This document shows positions 1 to 11,152 of a stretch of 64,000 nucleotides of DNA, piece after piece. The DNA is taken from positions 5,766,001-5,830,000 of the forward strand of contig NZ_AP022619.1 in the NCBI RefSeq assembly GCF_010731655.1, given 5' to 3'. How positions within the stretch are numbered: position 1 is the first letter of the stretch; each line of letters starts with the position of its first letter. The notes beneath the pieces were generated by a model. It did not search any database. It was not told the DNA's origin and worked only from the letters and a program-made list of their open reading frames with translations. Origin of the DNA: Mycobacterium paraseoulense. GTDB lineage: Bacteria > Actinomycetota > Actinomycetes > Mycobacteriales > Mycobacteriaceae. A program made the translations under genes and the position numbers.

Positions 1-603
1 GGCCGCGTACACGTCGGTGGCGCCGAAGGCCAGCAGCTGCGGAACCAGCGCCTCGGCTTGCGCACGGCCTCGCTTGTCCAGCGGCCGCTGGGTGTCGTCG
101 CCTTTGAAGCGGGATTTCCGGCCCGCGGTGCCGTGCCGGACCACCAACACGGTATGCGTGTCAGCGGGATGTTTCATGAAGTGGCGCAACATTTTTCGGT
201 CATGCGAATAGGTGAGCTTCTTCAGCGCGTCCGGCACCGGCAGCCACACCAATTCGTCGACCTCGTTGCCGGGGGTGAAGTCCCCGCAAGTGCTGCGGGC
301 CGCCCAGTAGTAGACCTTCTTGACGCCTGCCTCGATCGGGTAGCTCACCATGTCGAGCCGCCTGCCCAGGAGGGAGTGGTGACCCGTCTCCTCGCAGACT
401 TCCCGCACCGCGGCGACGGGCGCCGTCTCGCCCGGGTCCACTTTTCCCTTCGGCAGTGACCAGTCGTCATAGCGGGGACGGTGGATCACCGCTATCTCGA
501 GGCCGGGGTTGGACGAATCGGTCGGTCGCCACAGGACCGCACCGGCGGCATACACGATACGGCTTCCCGGACGCCGAGCGGTGGACGAGCTCTTGGTCGG
601 CAA
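1..603 (-). CDS. mutT1: MutT1-like Nudix/histidine-phosphatase hydrolase (3' end beyond window)
   Basis: Two-domain sanitation hydrolase expected to remove oxidised or signalling nucleotides such as 8-oxo-dGTP and diadenosine polyphosphates. Translating the minus strand from a TTG at 603 gives 201 open codons to the window edge. A full Nudix box (GX5EX7REUXEEXGU) lies at about residues 53-75. A phosphoglycerate-mutase-like domain opens at about residue 154 with VVRHGTAG, whose RHG carries the catalytic His of that family. The TTG is preceded by GCAGGAG and is the only plausible start before an in-frame TGA at 619-621. The protein should be around 310 residues, so about one third is missing off the left edge. 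It lies 86 bp downstream of ppk1 on the same strand, as in M. tuberculosis, so co-transcription is likely. Confidence 0.9.
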   Translation of the reverse strand, partial: MPTKSSSTARRPGSRIVYAAGAVLWRPTDSSNPGLEIAVIHRPRYDDWSLPKGKVDPGETAPVAAVREVCEETGHHSLLGRRLDMVSYPIEAGVKKVYYWAARSTCGDFTPGNEVDELVWLPVPDALKKLTYSHDRKMLRHFMKHPADTHTVLVVRHGTAGRKSRFKGDDTQRPLDKRGRAQAEALVPQLLAFGATDVYAA

Positions 604-689
604 GTCAACTCCTGCAGGTCAATTCGGTCTGGCCGCGCGCACGGTTTCGGTGCGGCCGGGAAGACAACCGTAAATCACCACGCAGGGGG

Positions 690-2879
690 CTACGGATTGC
701 GGTGCCGCTCCATCAACGACACCTGGTGATCGCGCACGCTGTGGCCGTCCTGCGGCGAGGCGATCCACTGCCCGTCGGGTCCCAGTTCCCAGCATCGGGT
801 GGACGGATCCAGCGCGGACTCGAACAAGTCGTCCAGGTATGAGGTCAGCCTCGGATCCTTCACCTGAACCAGCGCCTCGACGCGACGATCGAGGTTGCGG
901 TGCATCATGTCCGCGCTGCCGATCCAGAATTCGTTGATGCGATTGAAATGCATGATGCGGGAATGTTCCAGGAAGCGGCCGAGGATGGAACGGACCGCGA
1001 TGTTCTCCGAGAACCCTTCCGCGCCGGGGCGCAGCGCACAGATCCCGCGCACCACCACCTCCACCCGCACATCCGCCCGGGACGCGCGATACAGCGCGTC
1101 GATGACCTGTTCGTCGACGAGGGCGTTCATCTTGAGGCGGATCCGGCCGCCGCCGTGTTCGCGGTGCGCGGCGATCTCGCGCTCGACGCGTTCGATGATG
1201 CCGGTGCGAATTGAGTGCGGGGCGACCAGCAGGTTGCGGTAGGAGACCTTGCGCGAGTAGCCGGTCAGCGAATTGAACAGGTCGGTCAGGTCGGCCCCGA
1301 TCTCGGGAGAGGCCGTCAGCAGGCCGACGTCCTCGTACAGTCGTGCCGTCTTCCCGTTGTAGTTCCCGGTCCCGATGTGGCAGTAGCGCCGGATCGTAGA
1401 ACCCTCCCGGCGGACCACCAGGAGGGTCTTGCAGTGGGTCTTGAGTCCGACGTACCCGTACACCACATGCACGCCCGCCTGCTCCAGCGCGCGCGCCCAG
1501 CGAATGTTGGCCTGCTCGTCGAAGCGCGCCTTGATCTCCACCATTGCCACCACCTGTTTGCCGGCTTCGGCGGCGTTGATGAGCGCCCGAACGATCGGCG
1601 AGTCACCGGAGGTGCGGTACAGCGTCTGCTTGATCGCCAGCACGTTGGGATCGGCGGCGGCCTGCTCGATGAATCGCTGCACGCTGGTGGAGAACGACTC
1701 ATACGGATGATGAAGCAGCACATCGCCTTCGCGCAGCGTCGAGAAGATGCTCCTGGGCGTCTCGCGGTCGACGAACGCGGGACTGGTCGCCGGGACGAAC
1801 GCCGGGTCTTTGAGCGCCGGCCGGTCGACGCTGTAGACCTGCCACAATGACGACAGATCGAGCAGGCCGGGCACCTGGATGACATCGCCCGGGTTCACAT
1901 CGAGTTCGCGCAGCAGCAATTCCAGCATGCTCTCGGTCATGTCGTTGGCGACCTCGAGGCGCACCGGCGACCCGAACCGCCTGCGCGCCAATTCCCGTTC
2001 CAGCGCTTGCAGAAGGTCTTCGTCGCGGTCCTCTTCGACCTCGTAGTCCGCGTTGCGGGTGATGCGGAACGCGTGGTGCTGAACGATCTCCATGCCCGGG
2101 AAGAGGACCGGCAGGAAGGCCGCGATCAGCTCTTCCATTGGCAGGTAGCGGATTATGGGATGCCCTTCGGCATCGTCCGCGGCGTCGCGCGCCGCCAGTT
2201 CGACGAACCGATCCACGTTGTTGGGCACCTTCACCCGCGCGAAGTGCTGGCCGCCGTCCTCGGGCTGGCGCACCATGACCGCGAGATTCAGGCTCAACCC
2301 ACTGACGAAGGGGAAGGGGTGAGCGGGATCGACGGCGAGCGGGGTCAGAACGGGAAAGACTTGTTCGTGGAAATAGGTCGACAGTTCGTCGCGCTCACTC
2401 TGATCCAAATCGGCCCACGTGACTATATGTATTCCTTCCTCGGCGAGTGCCGGGCGCACCGAATCGAGGAACACCCGCGCGTGCCGGGTTGCGATTCGCT
2501 GCGTCTGCTCCCCGATGAGGGCCAGTTGCTCGCGCGGCGTCAGGCCGTCGGCGGAGCGGACCGAGAGCCCCATCTCGTCACGGCGCTTGAGGCCCGCGAC
2601 CCGCACCATGTAGAACTCGTCGAGGTTCGAGGCGAAGATTGCCAGAAACTTGGCTCGCTCCAACAGGGGTAAAGAGTTGTCGGCGGCCAGCGCCAGCACG
2701 CGGGCGTTGAAGTCCAGCCAGCTCAGTTCCCGGTTGAGGTAGCGGTCCTCCGGCAGGTCGGTGAGTGCGGACGGCGTCGCGGCGGGCGGCGCAGTCACGG
2801 CGGAGTCGCCGTGCCACAAGTTCTCGTCGGGGCGCGCCTCAGCTTCGATTTCAGTCACCCTGCGATCATCGCTCATCAC
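690..2879 (-). CDS. ppk1: Polyphosphate kinase PPK1
   Basis: Makes inorganic polyphosphate from the gamma phosphate of ATP, a stringent-response store in mycobacteria. The 729-residue product is close to the roughly 740 of the M. tuberculosis enzyme. The N-terminal domain starts with [17 protein letters not shown] (about 46-62). The phospho-accepting His is in [18 protein letters not shown] at about residue 501, and the second conserved His is in LEHSRIMHF near residue 640. These assignments rest on the known E. coli His435/His592 motifs. GTG at 2879 is immediately followed by an ATG at 2876; either could serve, and no strong ribosome-binding site separates them. fbiD lies 89 bp upstream and mutT1 86 bp downstream, all in one direction. 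Confidence 0.96.
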   Translation of the reverse strand: MMSDDRRVTEIEAEARPDENLWHGDSAVTAPPAATPSALTDLPEDRYLNRELSWLDFNARVLALAADNSLPLLERAKFLAIFASNLDEFYMVRVAGLKRRDEMGLSVRSADGLTPREQLALIGEQTQRIATRHARVFLDSVRPALAEEGIHIVTWADLDQSERDELSTYFHEQVFPVLTPLAVDPAHPFPFVSGLSLNLAVMVRQPEDGGQHFARVKVPNNVDRFVELAARDAADDAEGHPIIRYLPMEELIAAFLPVLFPGMEIVQHHAFRITRNADYEVEEDRDEDLLQALERELARRRFGSPVRLEVANDMTESMLELLLRELDVNPGDVIQVPGLLDLSSLWQVYSVDRPALKDPAFVPATSPAFVDRETPRSIFSTLREGDVLLHHPYESFSTSVQRFIEQAAADPNVLAIKQTLYRTSGDSPIVRALINAAEAGKQVVAMVEIKARFDEQANIRWARALEQAGVHVVYGYVGLKTHCKTLLVVRREGSTIRRYCHIGTGNYNGKTARLYEDVGLLTASPEIGADLTDLFNSLTGYSRKVSYRNLLVAPHSIRTGIIERVEREIAAHREHGGGRIRLKMNALVDEQVIDALYRASRADVRVEVVVRGICALRPGAEGFSENIAVRSILGRFLEHSRIMHFNRINEFWIGSADMMHRNLDRRVEALVQVKDPRLTSYLDDLFESALDPSTRCWELGPDGQWIASPQDGHSVRDHQVSLMERHRNP

Positions 2880-2968
2880 GCGCCGATGCTGCTAGCGCTC
2901 GACGGACATCCATTCGCCGTTGGGGCGACGTTCACCCCGACGACAGCTATGCCGTTTCGCGGTCGGGG

Positions 2969-3628
<660 letters not shown>

Positions 3629-3736
3629 TCATCCTGCCAGCGACCGCTGAACGACCGACGCGCTAGCTCGCGCGACGCCCGCTGATCTAGGGTGTAGCGG
3701 CTGCAACACGCTGGAGACGACAGATGGGGGTGGTCG

Positions 3737-4756
3737 ATGGCCGGTTCCAAGGGTGCCGTCGCCGTCATGGGTGCCGGGGCGTGGGGCACCGCACTGGCCA
3801 AGGTGCTCGTCGAGGCCGGCGGAGCGGACGCGGACGTCACGCTGTGGGCCCGCCGATCCGACGTCGCCGACCGGATCAATGCCACCCGGTCCAACGCGGA
3901 CTACCTGCCCGGCGCGGTGCTGCCGGCGGGCATCCGCGCGACCACCGACGCGGCGGAGGCGCTCGGCGAAGCCTCGACGGTGCTGTTGGCCGTGCCCGCA
4001 CAGACGATGCGCGCCAACCTCGAGGGCTGGGCGCCGTTGATGCGCGAGGACGCCACCCTGGTCAGCCTGGCCAAGGGCATCGAGCTGGGCACCCTGATGC
4101 GGATGAGTCAGGTCATCGTTTCCGTGACCGGTGTCGACCCGGCTCAGGTCGCGGTGGTCTCGGGCCCCAACCTGGCCAGCGAGATCGCCGAATGCCAGCC
4201 CGCCGCCACCGTCGTCGCGTGCAGCGACTCCGGCCGGGCCGTCGCGCTGCAGCGCATGCTGAATACCGGGTATTTCCGCCCCTACACCAATAGCGATGTC
4301 GTCGGCACCGAGGTCGGCGGGGCGTGCAAGAACGTCATCGCGCTGGCATGCGGCATGGCGGCCGGCGTCGGGCTCGGCGAAAACACCGCGGCGGCAATCA
4401 TCACCCGCGGTCTGGCGGAGATCATGCGGCTGGGCATTGCGCTGGGCGCCAAGGGCGCCACCCTGGCCGGGCTGGCCGGTGTGGGTGACCTGGTCGCGAC
4501 GTGCACGTCGCCGTATTCGCGCAATCGGTCGTTCGGCGAGCGACTGGGTCGCGGCGGGACGATGGAATCGGCGATGCAGGCCCGGGACGGTCACGTCGTC
4601 GAGGGTGTGACGTCGTGCGAGTCGGTGCTGGCGCTCGCTTCCAGTTACGACGTCGAGATGCCGCTCACCGACGCCGTGCACCGCGTCTGCCACAGGGGAC
4701 TGTTGGTGGACGAGGCGATGGCCCTGCTGCTGGGCCGCAGGACCAAGCCCGAATGA
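3737..4756 (+). CDS. gpsA: NAD(P)-dependent glycerol-3-phosphate dehydrogenase
   Basis: Cytosolic enzyme reducing dihydroxyacetone phosphate to sn-glycerol-3-phosphate for phospholipid synthesis. The 339-residue product has the Rossmann loop GAGAWG at residues 12-17, a KGIE segment (Lys113), the GPNLASEIA motif (about 143-151) and the catalytic Lys198 in [22 protein letters not shown] and [11 protein letters not shown] follow at about 250-275. ATG 3737 is chosen because it places the Rossmann glycines at the usual distance from the N-terminus. It precedes ddlA by 79 bp. Confidence 0.96.
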   Translation: MAGSKGAVAVMGAGAWGTALAKVLVEAGGADADVTLWARRSDVADRINATRSNADYLPGAVLPAGIRATTDAAEALGEASTVLLAVPAQTMRANLEGWAPLMREDATLVSLAKGIELGTLMRMSQVIVSVTGVDPAQVAVVSGPNLASEIAECQPAATVVACSDSGRAVALQRMLNTGYFRPYTNSDVVGTEVGGACKNVIALACGMAAGVGLGENTAAAIITRGLAEIMRLGIALGAKGATLAGLAGVGDLVATCTSPYSRNRSFGERLGRGGTMESAMQARDGHVVEGVTSCESVLALASSYDVEMPLTDAVHRVCHRGLLVDEAMALLLGRRTKPE

Positions 4757-4835
4757 CGCCGCGCGGCCGGCAAAACCCCAGCTCGCGGCCCGCCGCCCGA
4801 CCCCGGCGCCGCGCAACCGGTAGCCTCTTTAGGTT

Positions 4836-5948
4836 GTGAGTGCCAGCGGAAGCCGCGTGCGCGTCGCCGTCGTCTTCGGCGGGCGCAGCAACGAGCACGC
4901 CATCTCGTGCGTGTCCGCCGGCAGCATCCTGCGCAACCTCGACCCCCAGCGGTTCGAGGTCGTCGCGATCGGCATCACCCCGGAGGGGTCGTGGGTGCTG
5001 ACCGACGGTGACCCGGCCGCGCTCGCCATCAGCGATCGGCAGCTGCCCGAGGTGACCGCGCAGTCGGGCACCGAACTGGCCCTGCCGGCGGATCCGCGCC
5101 GCGGCGGCCAACTGGTCTCGCTGTCGCCCGGGGCCGGCGAAGTGCTGGGCTCCGTCGACGTGGTGTTCCCCGTGCTGCACGGCCCGTACGGGGAAGACGG
5201 CACGATCCAGGGGCTGCTGGAGCTGGCCGGGGTGCCCTACGTCGGGGCCGGCGTGCTGGCGAGCGCGGCCGGCATGGACAAGGAATTCACCAAGAAGCTG
5301 TTCGTCGCCGAGGGGTTGCCGGTCGGCGCGTACGCGGTGCTGCGCCCGTCGCGGTCGGCCCTGGAACCCGACGAGCGCGAGCGGCTGGGTCTGCCGGTGT
5401 TCGTCAAGCCCGCCCGGGGTGGATCGTCGATCGGCGTCACCCGGGTGTCGAGCTGGGAGGACCTGCCCGCGGCCGTCGCGCTTGCGCGCCGGCACGACCC
5501 GAAAGTGATCGTCGAGGCGGCGATCACCGGCCGCGAGGTCGAGTGCGGGGTGCTCGAGATGCCCGACGGGACAATCGAAGCCAGCACGTTGGGCGAGATC
5601 CGGGTGGCCGGCGTGCGGGGACGCGAGGACTCGTTCTACGACTTCGCCACCAAGTACCTGGACGACGCAGCGGAATTGGACGTGCCGGCCAAGGTGGACG
5701 ACGACATCGCCGACGCCATCCGGCATCTGGCGATCCGGGCGTTCAAAGCCGTTGACTGCCAGGGCCTGGCCCGGGTCGATTTCTTCCTGACCGACGACGG
5801 GCCGGTGCTCAACGAAATCAACACGATGCCCGGGTTCACCACGATCTCGATGTACCCGAGGATGTGGGCGGCCAGCGGTGTGGACTATCCGACCCTGCTG
5901 GCGACCATGGTCGAAACGGCGTTGGCCCGTGGGGTGGGCTTGCGCTAA
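4836..5948 (+). CDS. ddlA: D-alanine--D-alanine ligase
   Basis: ATP-grasp ligase joining two D-Ala for peptidoglycan; target of D-cycloserine. The 370 residues (M. tuberculosis about 373) carry FGGRSNEH (14-21), HGPYGEDG (115-122), the ATP-grasp lid [11 protein letters not shown] (192-202), and the Mg-binding [16 protein letters not shown] from about 327. The GTG at 4836 gives the correct N-terminus. A TAGCCT hexamer at 4821-4826 lies 9 nt upstream, so the transcript may start at or near the GTG (leaderless); no Shine-Dalgarno is visible. The 3' end overlaps the convergent DUF3515 gene by 4 bp. Confidence 0.97.
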   Translation: MSASGSRVRVAVVFGGRSNEHAISCVSAGSILRNLDPQRFEVVAIGITPEGSWVLTDGDPAALAISDRQLPEVTAQSGTELALPADPRRGGQLVSLSPGAGEVLGSVDVVFPVLHGPYGEDGTIQGLLELAGVPYVGAGVLASAAGMDKEFTKKLFVAEGLPVGAYAVLRPSRSALEPDERERLGLPVFVKPARGGSSIGVTRVSSWEDLPAAVALARRHDPKVIVEAAITGREVECGVLEMPDGTIEASTLGEIRVAGVRGREDSFYDFATKYLDDAAELDVPAKVDDDIADAIRHLAIRAFKAVDCQGLARVDFFLTDDGPVLNEINTMPGFTTISMYPRMWAASGVDYPTLLATMVETALARGVGLR

Positions 5949-6544
5949 CCGGGCGGTCCCGGATTGATGGGCACCGCAGCGATGGTGCGGTCGATCACGT
6001 CGGAGAGTTGCTGGATCGGCGTGGGGCCCGATCCGGACGGCAGGGTGAGCGCCACGTAAACCGGCCGGTCGACGGTGTACCAGGTGGACCTGCCCGCGTC
6101 GCCGGCGGACTGCTGTTCGGGGCGCACGGCGAACCACTGCACCCGGTCGACGACCTGAATCGGAGAGCCCACCACGAACTCCGCCGGGCGGTCGAGCCCG
6201 CACCGCAGCACCACGGGCTCGCTGTCCGGCCCGGCCCGCCAGGCGGCGGCGCCCCGGGGCGCCGGTTGCGCGATGGGCACGCGTTGATAGTCGCCGAGCC
6301 GCTGCGGCAGCGCCCCGGCCAGCGCCCGGCACGCGGGGCTGTCGGCCTGTGCCGCCGGGGCGGCGGGAACGGCCACGGGTTGCGGCGGCGCCTCGCGGTT
6401 CGCCGCGATCACCAGGATCACCCCGATCGCCACGACGGCCACCGCGACCGCGGCGACGATCATCGCGAGGGGCGGCCCCGGGTCACCGCCGGGGCCGGTA
6501 TCGGGGTCGGTCGTCACCGCCCGCGCACCTCCTATCTCTGGCAC
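5945..6544 (-). CDS. DUF3515 membrane-anchored secreted protein (Rv2980-like)
   Basis: Function unknown. A hydrophobic segment at about residues 27-48 ([20 protein letters not shown]) reads as an uncleaved signal or single transmembrane anchor, followed by an Ala/Pro-rich linker and an outer domain with two cysteines ([23 protein letters not shown]) likely to form a disulfide. The rest matches the actinobacterial DUF3515 family as I remember it. The start may instead be the GTG nine codons in (VTTDPDTG). It converges on ddlA with a 4-bp overlap, and the same neighbours flank it in M. tuberculosis. Confidence 0.8.
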   Translation of the reverse strand: MPEIGGARAVTTDPDTGPGGDPGPPLAMIVAAVAVAVVAIGVILVIAANREAPPQPVAVPAAPAAQADSPACRALAGALPQRLGDYQRVPIAQPAPRGAAAWRAGPDSEPVVLRCGLDRPAEFVVGSPIQVVDRVQWFAVRPEQQSAGDAGRSTWYTVDRPVYVALTLPSGSGPTPIQQLSDVIDRTIAAVPINPGPPG

Positions 6545-6656
6545 GACATCACGGGCCTTTACACTGGCGCGGGCCGCTCACGCGGGCAGTGGTCCAACTT
6601 ACCGCAGGTCGGCGGCCGGATAGAGGCCCGCACAAGGACGCGCCGGAGGAGGTGGC

Positions 6657-7619
6657 GTGCGCGACGACGCATCACATCCCACCCTGCAGCAGCTGGGGGA
6701 GTTCGCCGTCATCGATCGCCTGGTGCGCGGCCGCCGCCAGCCGGCCGCGGTGGTGGTCGGCCCGGGCGACGACGCGGCCGTGGTGCATGCCGGGGATCGG
6801 CGGGTGGCGGTGTCGACCGACATGCTCGTGCAGGATCGGCATTTCCGCCTGGACTGGTCGACGCCGCACGATGTCGGCCGCAAGGCCATCGCCCAGAACG
6901 CCGCGGACATCGAAGCGATGGGAGGGCGGCCCACGGCCTTCGTGGTGGCGTTCGGCGCGCCCGGGGACACGCCTGCGGCCGACGTCGACGCACTGGTCGG
7001 CGGAATGTGGGACGAGGCGCAGCGCATCGGCGCAGGCATCGCCGGAGGCGATCTCGTCAGCTGCCCGCAGTGGGTGGTCTCCGTCACCGTGCTCGGCGAC
7101 CTGGACGGCCGCGCCCCGGTGCTGCGGTCCGGGGCGAAGGCGGGGTCGGTGATCGCGGTCGCCGGTGACCTGGGCCGCTCGGCCGCGGGCCTGGCGTTGT
7201 TCGACAAGGGGATTGAGGGCTTCGACGCACTGCGCCGCCGGCATCTGATCCCGCACCCGCCCTACGGGCAGGGCGTGGCGGCGGCGGCCGGGGGAGCGCA
7301 GGCGATGATCGACGTGTCCGACGGTCTCGTTGCCGACCTCCGGCACGTCGCCGAGGCTTCCGCTGTGGCAATGGATCTGTCGACCGCGGCGCTCGCCGCG
7401 GACCACGCCGCCCTGGCCGCCGCGGCCGCCGCCGCGGGCGCCGACCCCTGGGCGTGGGTGCTGGGCGGCGGGGAAGACCATGCCCTGGTGGCCTGCTTCG
7501 CCGGGCCCGCCCCGGCCGGGTGGCGAATCATCGGGCGCGTTCTCGAGGGCGAGCCCAAAGTGCTCGTCGACGGGCAAGAGTGGGCAGGCTACGCGGGCTG
7601 GCAATCCTATGAGGGCTAG
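6657..7619 (+). CDS. thiL: Thiamine-monophosphate kinase
   Basis: Phosphorylates thiamine monophosphate to the diphosphate cofactor. The 320-residue protein has the PurM/ThiL fold signatures: GDDAAVV (about 35-41), STDMLVQDRHF with the family Asp residues (about 51-61), GRKAIAQNAADIEAMGG (about 71-87), IAGGDLVSCPQWVVSVTVLG, MIDVSDGLVADL (about 217-228), and a C-terminal GGGEDHALVACF. GTG 6657 is supported by a strong GGAGGAGG at 6645-6652. There is a TACACT hexamer at 6560-6565 that could be a -10. In M. tuberculosis an insertion sequence lies in the corresponding upstream gap; here there is none. It is followed 27 bp later by ung. Confidence 0.95.
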   Translation: MRDDASHPTLQQLGEFAVIDRLVRGRRQPAAVVVGPGDDAAVVHAGDRRVAVSTDMLVQDRHFRLDWSTPHDVGRKAIAQNAADIEAMGGRPTAFVVAFGAPGDTPAADVDALVGGMWDEAQRIGAGIAGGDLVSCPQWVVSVTVLGDLDGRAPVLRSGAKAGSVIAVAGDLGRSAAGLALFDKGIEGFDALRRRHLIPHPPYGQGVAAAAGGAQAMIDVSDGLVADLRHVAEASAVAMDLSTAALAADHAALAAAAAAAGADPWAWVLGGGEDHALVACFAGPAPAGWRIIGRVLEGEPKVLVDGQEWAGYAGWQSYEG

Positions 7620-7646
7620 GGTGATCGCTGCCATGGAGGGAGCCCG

Positions 7647-8330
7647 ATGACGGCGCGGCCGTTGACTGAACTCGTCGAGCAGGGCTGGGCGGCCGCGCTG
7701 GAGCCGGTGGCCGATCGGGTTGCCGACATGGGCCAGTTCCTGCGGGCCGAGATCGCGGCCGGGCGCAAGTACCTCCCGGCGGGCCCCAACGTGTTGCGGG
7801 CGTTCACGTTTCCGTTCGACGACGTCCGGGTGCTGATCGTCGGACAAGACCCCTATCCGACGCCGGGACACGCCGTGGGCCTGAGCTTTTCGGTGGCCCC
7901 CGATGTGCGTCCCCTGCCCCGCAGCCTGGCCAACATCTTCGACGAATACGCCGCCGACCTAGGCCATCCGCAGCCCTCGTGCGGCGACCTGACGCCATGG
8001 GCCGAGCGCGGGGTGATGTTGCTGAACAGGGTGCTCACCGTGCGCCCGAGTAATCCGGCGTCGCACCGGGGCAAGGGCTGGGAGGCGGTGACCGAGTGCG
8101 CGATCCGTGCGCTGGCCGCGCGCTCGCAGCCGATGGTGGCGATCTTGTGGGGGCGCGACGCGTCCACGCTGAAACCCATTCTGGCCGAGGGTAATTGCGT
8201 GGCAATCGAGTCGCCGCACCCGTCGCCGCTGTCGGCTTCCCGGGGATTCTTCGGGTCGCGTCCGTTCAGCCGCGCCAACGAACTCTTGACGGGCATGGGC
8301 GCCGACCCGATCGATTGGCGGCTGCCATGA
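7647..8330 (+). CDS. ung: Uracil-DNA glycosylase
   Basis: Excises uracil from DNA, starting base-excision repair of cytosine deamination. The 227 residues include the catalytic [16 protein letters not shown] motif with Asp68 as the general base, [16 protein letters not shown], and [18 protein letters not shown] with the catalytic His191. Family 1 length and motif order are complete. The ATG at 7647 follows a GGAGG-like run (CATGGAGGGAGCCCG). The stop overlaps the start of the next gene in an ATGA, so the two are translationally coupled. Confidence 0.97.
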   Translation: MTARPLTELVEQGWAAALEPVADRVADMGQFLRAEIAAGRKYLPAGPNVLRAFTFPFDDVRVLIVGQDPYPTPGHAVGLSFSVAPDVRPLPRSLANIFDEYAADLGHPQPSCGDLTPWAERGVMLLNRVLTVRPSNPASHRGKGWEAVTECAIRALAARSQPMVAILWGRDASTLKPILAEGNCVAIESPHPSPLSASRGFFGSRPFSRANELLTGMGADPIDWRLP

Positions 8331-9262
8331 ACGGCATGACGGCGTTACGGGCGCACCGCCGCGGCGGCCCGGAGCAACTTGTCGTCGAGCGGGCGCCCGT
8401 GCCCGTCCCGGCGGCGGGCGAAGTTCTGGTGGCCGTGCACGCCGCCGCCATCACATTCGACGAGTTGACGTGGGAGGAGACCTGGACCCGAGACGGTGTC
8501 AGCCGGACGCCGGTGATTCCGTCGCACGAGGTCTCGGGCGTCGTCCACGAGACCGCCCCCGGTGTGGCCGATTTCGCACCCGGCGACCAGGTGTGCGGGC
8601 TGATCCCGTTCGACCGCGACGGCGCGGCGGCCGAATTCGTCTGCGTTCCCGCGTCGGACCTGGCCCCCAAGCCGTCGACGGTGTCGCACGCCGTCGCCGC
8701 CGCGCTGCCGCTGGCCGGCCTGACCGCGTGGCAAGCCCTGGTCGACCACGCGGGCGTGCGGGCCGGCGAGAGCGTGCTGGTGCACGGGGGCGCGGGCGGC
8801 GTGGGCGCCTTGACGGTCCAGCTGGCCGCGATGCTGGGCGCGCGCGTCACCGCGACCGTGCGCAGCGACGCCGGTGACCTGGTTCGCGGTTACGGCGCCG
8901 CCCGGGTGATCGATGTCCGCACCGAGGGATTCGACGACGCGGTCTACGACGTCGTGATCGACACCGTGGGGGGCGAGACGCTGGACCGCTCGTTTCCGGC
9001 TCTCCGCCGCGGTGGGCGACTGGTCACCCTGTCGGCCCCACCGCCGGCCGGCAGAGCCGACGAATACGGCGTCACGGCAATCTTTTTCATCGTCACGCCG
9101 AACTCCGAACAGCTGACCGAGCTCGCCGCGCTGGTCGACCGCGGACGGTTGCGCGTCGAGATCGCCGGGACGTTTCCGCTCGAGAAAGGCCGCGAGGCGT
9201 TCGAAAGCCGTGGACTGCCGGGCCGTCGCCCCGGCAAGACGGTCATCGTGGTTCGGGATTAG
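8327..9262 (+). CDS. Zinc-less MDR-family NADP-dependent oxidoreductase (quinone oxidoreductase type)
   Basis: Medium-chain dehydrogenase/reductase of 311 residues. It has a GroES-like N-terminal half ([14 protein letters not shown], about 62-75, and [20 protein letters not shown]) and a Rossmann half with the nucleotide loop [15 protein letters not shown] (about 152-166). The Cys/His/Cys zinc-ligand pattern of alcohol dehydrogenases is not evident, which places it with quinone-oxidoreductase-like enzymes. The ATG at 8327 overlaps the ung stop (ATGA). I do not recall this gene at the ung position in M. tuberculosis, so it starts the accessory block. Substrate unknown. Confidence 0.85.
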   Translation: MNGMTALRAHRRGGPEQLVVERAPVPVPAAGEVLVAVHAAAITFDELTWEETWTRDGVSRTPVIPSHEVSGVVHETAPGVADFAPGDQVCGLIPFDRDGAAAEFVCVPASDLAPKPSTVSHAVAAALPLAGLTAWQALVDHAGVRAGESVLVHGGAGGVGALTVQLAAMLGARVTATVRSDAGDLVRGYGAARVIDVRTEGFDDAVYDVVIDTVGGETLDRSFPALRRGGRLVTLSAPPPAGRADEYGVTAIFFIVTPNSEQLTELAALVDRGRLRVEIAGTFPLEKGREAFESRGLPGRRPGKTVIVVRD

Positions 9263-9371
9263 GGCGGCCCTGTTTGCAGCCTTGCGGTTGCTCTGTAATC
9301 CCTTGTGTCACTTTCGCTTCAACCGCCACAACGCGAGCTTTTTTGTCGGTGGGTGTCCCTAGGTTTGAGGC

Positions 9372-10730
9372 ATGGGAGCCAATAGCCGTGAGGAGATCGT
9401 CGAAGTTTTCGACACGTTCGACCACGACGTGGACCGCCTGTGCGCGTTGTCCTTTGACGCGTTCACCACCCCCGAGCGGCTGCGCGCCCTCGAGCGCCTG
9501 GAACGCGCTTACCGCCGGCTGCGCACCCCGCAGCACGCGTTGATCAACCAGCTCGGCGCGCAGGCCAGCCCCGAAGAGCTGGGCGGCTCGCTGCGGGTGG
9601 GGCTGGCCGACCGGTTGCACATCACCAAGGGCGAGGCCGCCCGGCGCATCGCCGAAGCCGCCGACCTAGGCGAGCGCCGGGGGTTGACCGGCCAGCCGTT
9701 AGCGCCCCAATTGAGCGCGACCGCGGCCGGCCAACGCCACGGGCTCATCGGCGACGGGCACATCAAGGTGATCCGTACCTTCTTCGCCCGTCTGCCCGTC
9801 GAGGTCGACGCGGTGACCCGCGAGTCCGCCGAAGCCGACCTGGCCGCCAAAGCCACCGGGTATCGGCCCGACGAATTGGCCAGATACGCCCACCGGGTCA
9901 TGGATTGGCTGCACCCCGACGGGGATTTCAGCGACGCCGAACGGGCCCGCAAGCGTGGGATCACGCTCGGCGCTCAGGAATTCGACGGCATGTCGCGCCT
10001 CGGCGGGCTGGTGACCCCGGAGTTGCGGGCCGCGATCGAGGCCATGCTGGCCAAGCTGGCCGCGCCCGGCGCGTGCAACCCCGACGACGAAACCCCGGTG
10101 GTCGACGCGACACCTGATGAGGAAGCGGTGCGCCGCGACACCCGCAGCCCAGCTCAACGCAATCACGACGCCTTCCTGGCCGGACTTCGGGGTTTGCTTG
10201 CCTCCGGCGACCTGGGCCAGCACCACGGACTGCCCGTGTCGATCGTGGTCACCACCACGTTGCGGGACTTGGAATCCGCCGCCGGTAAGGCCCTAACGGC
10301 CGGCGGCACGCTGGTGCCCATGTCGGATGTGATCCGCTGGGCGGGCCACGCGCATCACTACCTGGCGATCTTCGACAAGGGCAGATCGCTAGCGCTGCAC
10401 CACACCAAACGGTTCGCTTCCCCGGGGCAGCGAATCATGTTGTACGCCAAGGACCGTGGCTGCACTCGGCCGGGATGTGATGCGCCGGCCTACCACAGCG
10501 AAGTCCACCACGTGCGCGGCTGGACAACCACCCGCCGCACCGACATCGACGACCTCACGTTGGCCTGCGGCCCCGACAACCGGCTCGCAGAGAAAGGCTG
10601 GACCACGCGAACCAACGCCCACGGCGAAACCGAATGGATCCCACCACCACACCTCGACCACGGCGGACCTCGGACCAATAGCTACCACCATCCCGAAAGA
10701 TTCCTCCGCGATGGTGACGAACCCGGTTGA
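9372..10730 (+). CDS. DUF222 / HNH endonuclease domain protein (13E12-repeat-like)
   Basis: The 452-residue protein has the DUF222 domain (about residues 10-300) and a C-terminal HNH nuclease module: zinc-type CTRPGCDAP, then HHVRGW, then [17 protein letters not shown] (about 362-410). This is the architecture of the mycobacterial 13E12/REP13E12 protein family, which often marks phage-integration or repeat loci. No DDE or recombinase motif is present and I saw no flanking direct repeats, so mobility is not shown. Nuclease activity is inferred from the intact His-His and Asn of the HNH motif; the biological target is unknown. It stands alone, 109 bp after the MDR gene. Confidence 0.87.
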   Translation: MGANSREEIVEVFDTFDHDVDRLCALSFDAFTTPERLRALERLERAYRRLRTPQHALINQLGAQASPEELGGSLRVGLADRLHITKGEAARRIAEAADLGERRGLTGQPLAPQLSATAAGQRHGLIGDGHIKVIRTFFARLPVEVDAVTRESAEADLAAKATGYRPDELARYAHRVMDWLHPDGDFSDAERARKRGITLGAQEFDGMSRLGGLVTPELRAAIEAMLAKLAAPGACNPDDETPVVDATPDEEAVRRDTRSPAQRNHDAFLAGLRGLLASGDLGQHHGLPVSIVVTTTLRDLESAAGKALTAGGTLVPMSDVIRWAGHAHHYLAIFDKGRSLALHHTKRFASPGQRIMLYAKDRGCTRPGCDAPAYHSEVHHVRGWTTTRRTDIDDLTLACGPDNRLAEKGWTTRTNAHGETEWIPPPHLDHGGPRTNSYHHPERFLRDGDEPG

Positions 10731-10813
10731 CGCCAGGACTCGCTGTGATGAAGGCGACCCGCTTCGCACGGCTGCGCGGCGCTCGCGATTTCAGGCCTTG
10801 AGAACATGAGCCC

Positions 10814-11150
10814 ATGCACGACCTCGAAGACACCGTCCGGCAGCGGCATTCGACGCGGCTGTTCCTGCCCGACCCGGTACCGCGCCACCTCGTGGAGGAA
10901 TCGCTGGAGCCGGCCATTCGCGCGCCGTCGAACTCCAACGTGCAGCCATGGCACATGGTGTTCGTCTCCGGTCCGGCACGGGACCGGTTGGTCGCCGCAA
11001 TGCCGAAAAAGGCCCGCTCGGAACCGCCCAACGTGCCGCAGCTGCCCGCCGCGTTCGCTCACTTCCGCAGCGACACCGGCGCGCAGGTGTACGGCTCGAT
11101 GGGCATCGCCCCGCCACGACACCGAGGCCCGTCGCATCGCCGTGCTGCGC
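10814..11150 (+). pseudogene. Nitroreductase-family remnant (frameshifted and truncated)
   Basis: The first ~98 codons from ATG 10814 read as an intact nitroreductase N-terminus: RQRHSTRLFLPDPVPRHLVEE, APSNSNVQPWHMVFVSG (flavin-binding start) and AQVYGSMGIA. After about 11108 the expected continuation RHDTEARRIAVLR appears only in the +1 frame, consistent with one extra base in the run gccccgcc at about 11106-11113. Even in that frame homology ends after about 12 residues, at the 3' end of the neighbouring SDR gene (stop at 11153). Full-length enzymes have about 200-230 residues, so the last half is gone. Most simply a decayed gene truncated by a deletion junction. Confidence 0.75.
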
Positions 11151-11152
11151 AG

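Noticed and set aside
2007..2672. A plus-strand frame inside ppk1
   Set aside because: Lies wholly opposite PPK1, whose catalytic motifs are intact; no independent support.
4665..6332. A 555-codon minus-strand frame opposite gpsA and ddlA
   Set aside because: Overlaps two real genes and runs into the DUF3515 gene in another frame; Arg/Gly-rich with no domain.
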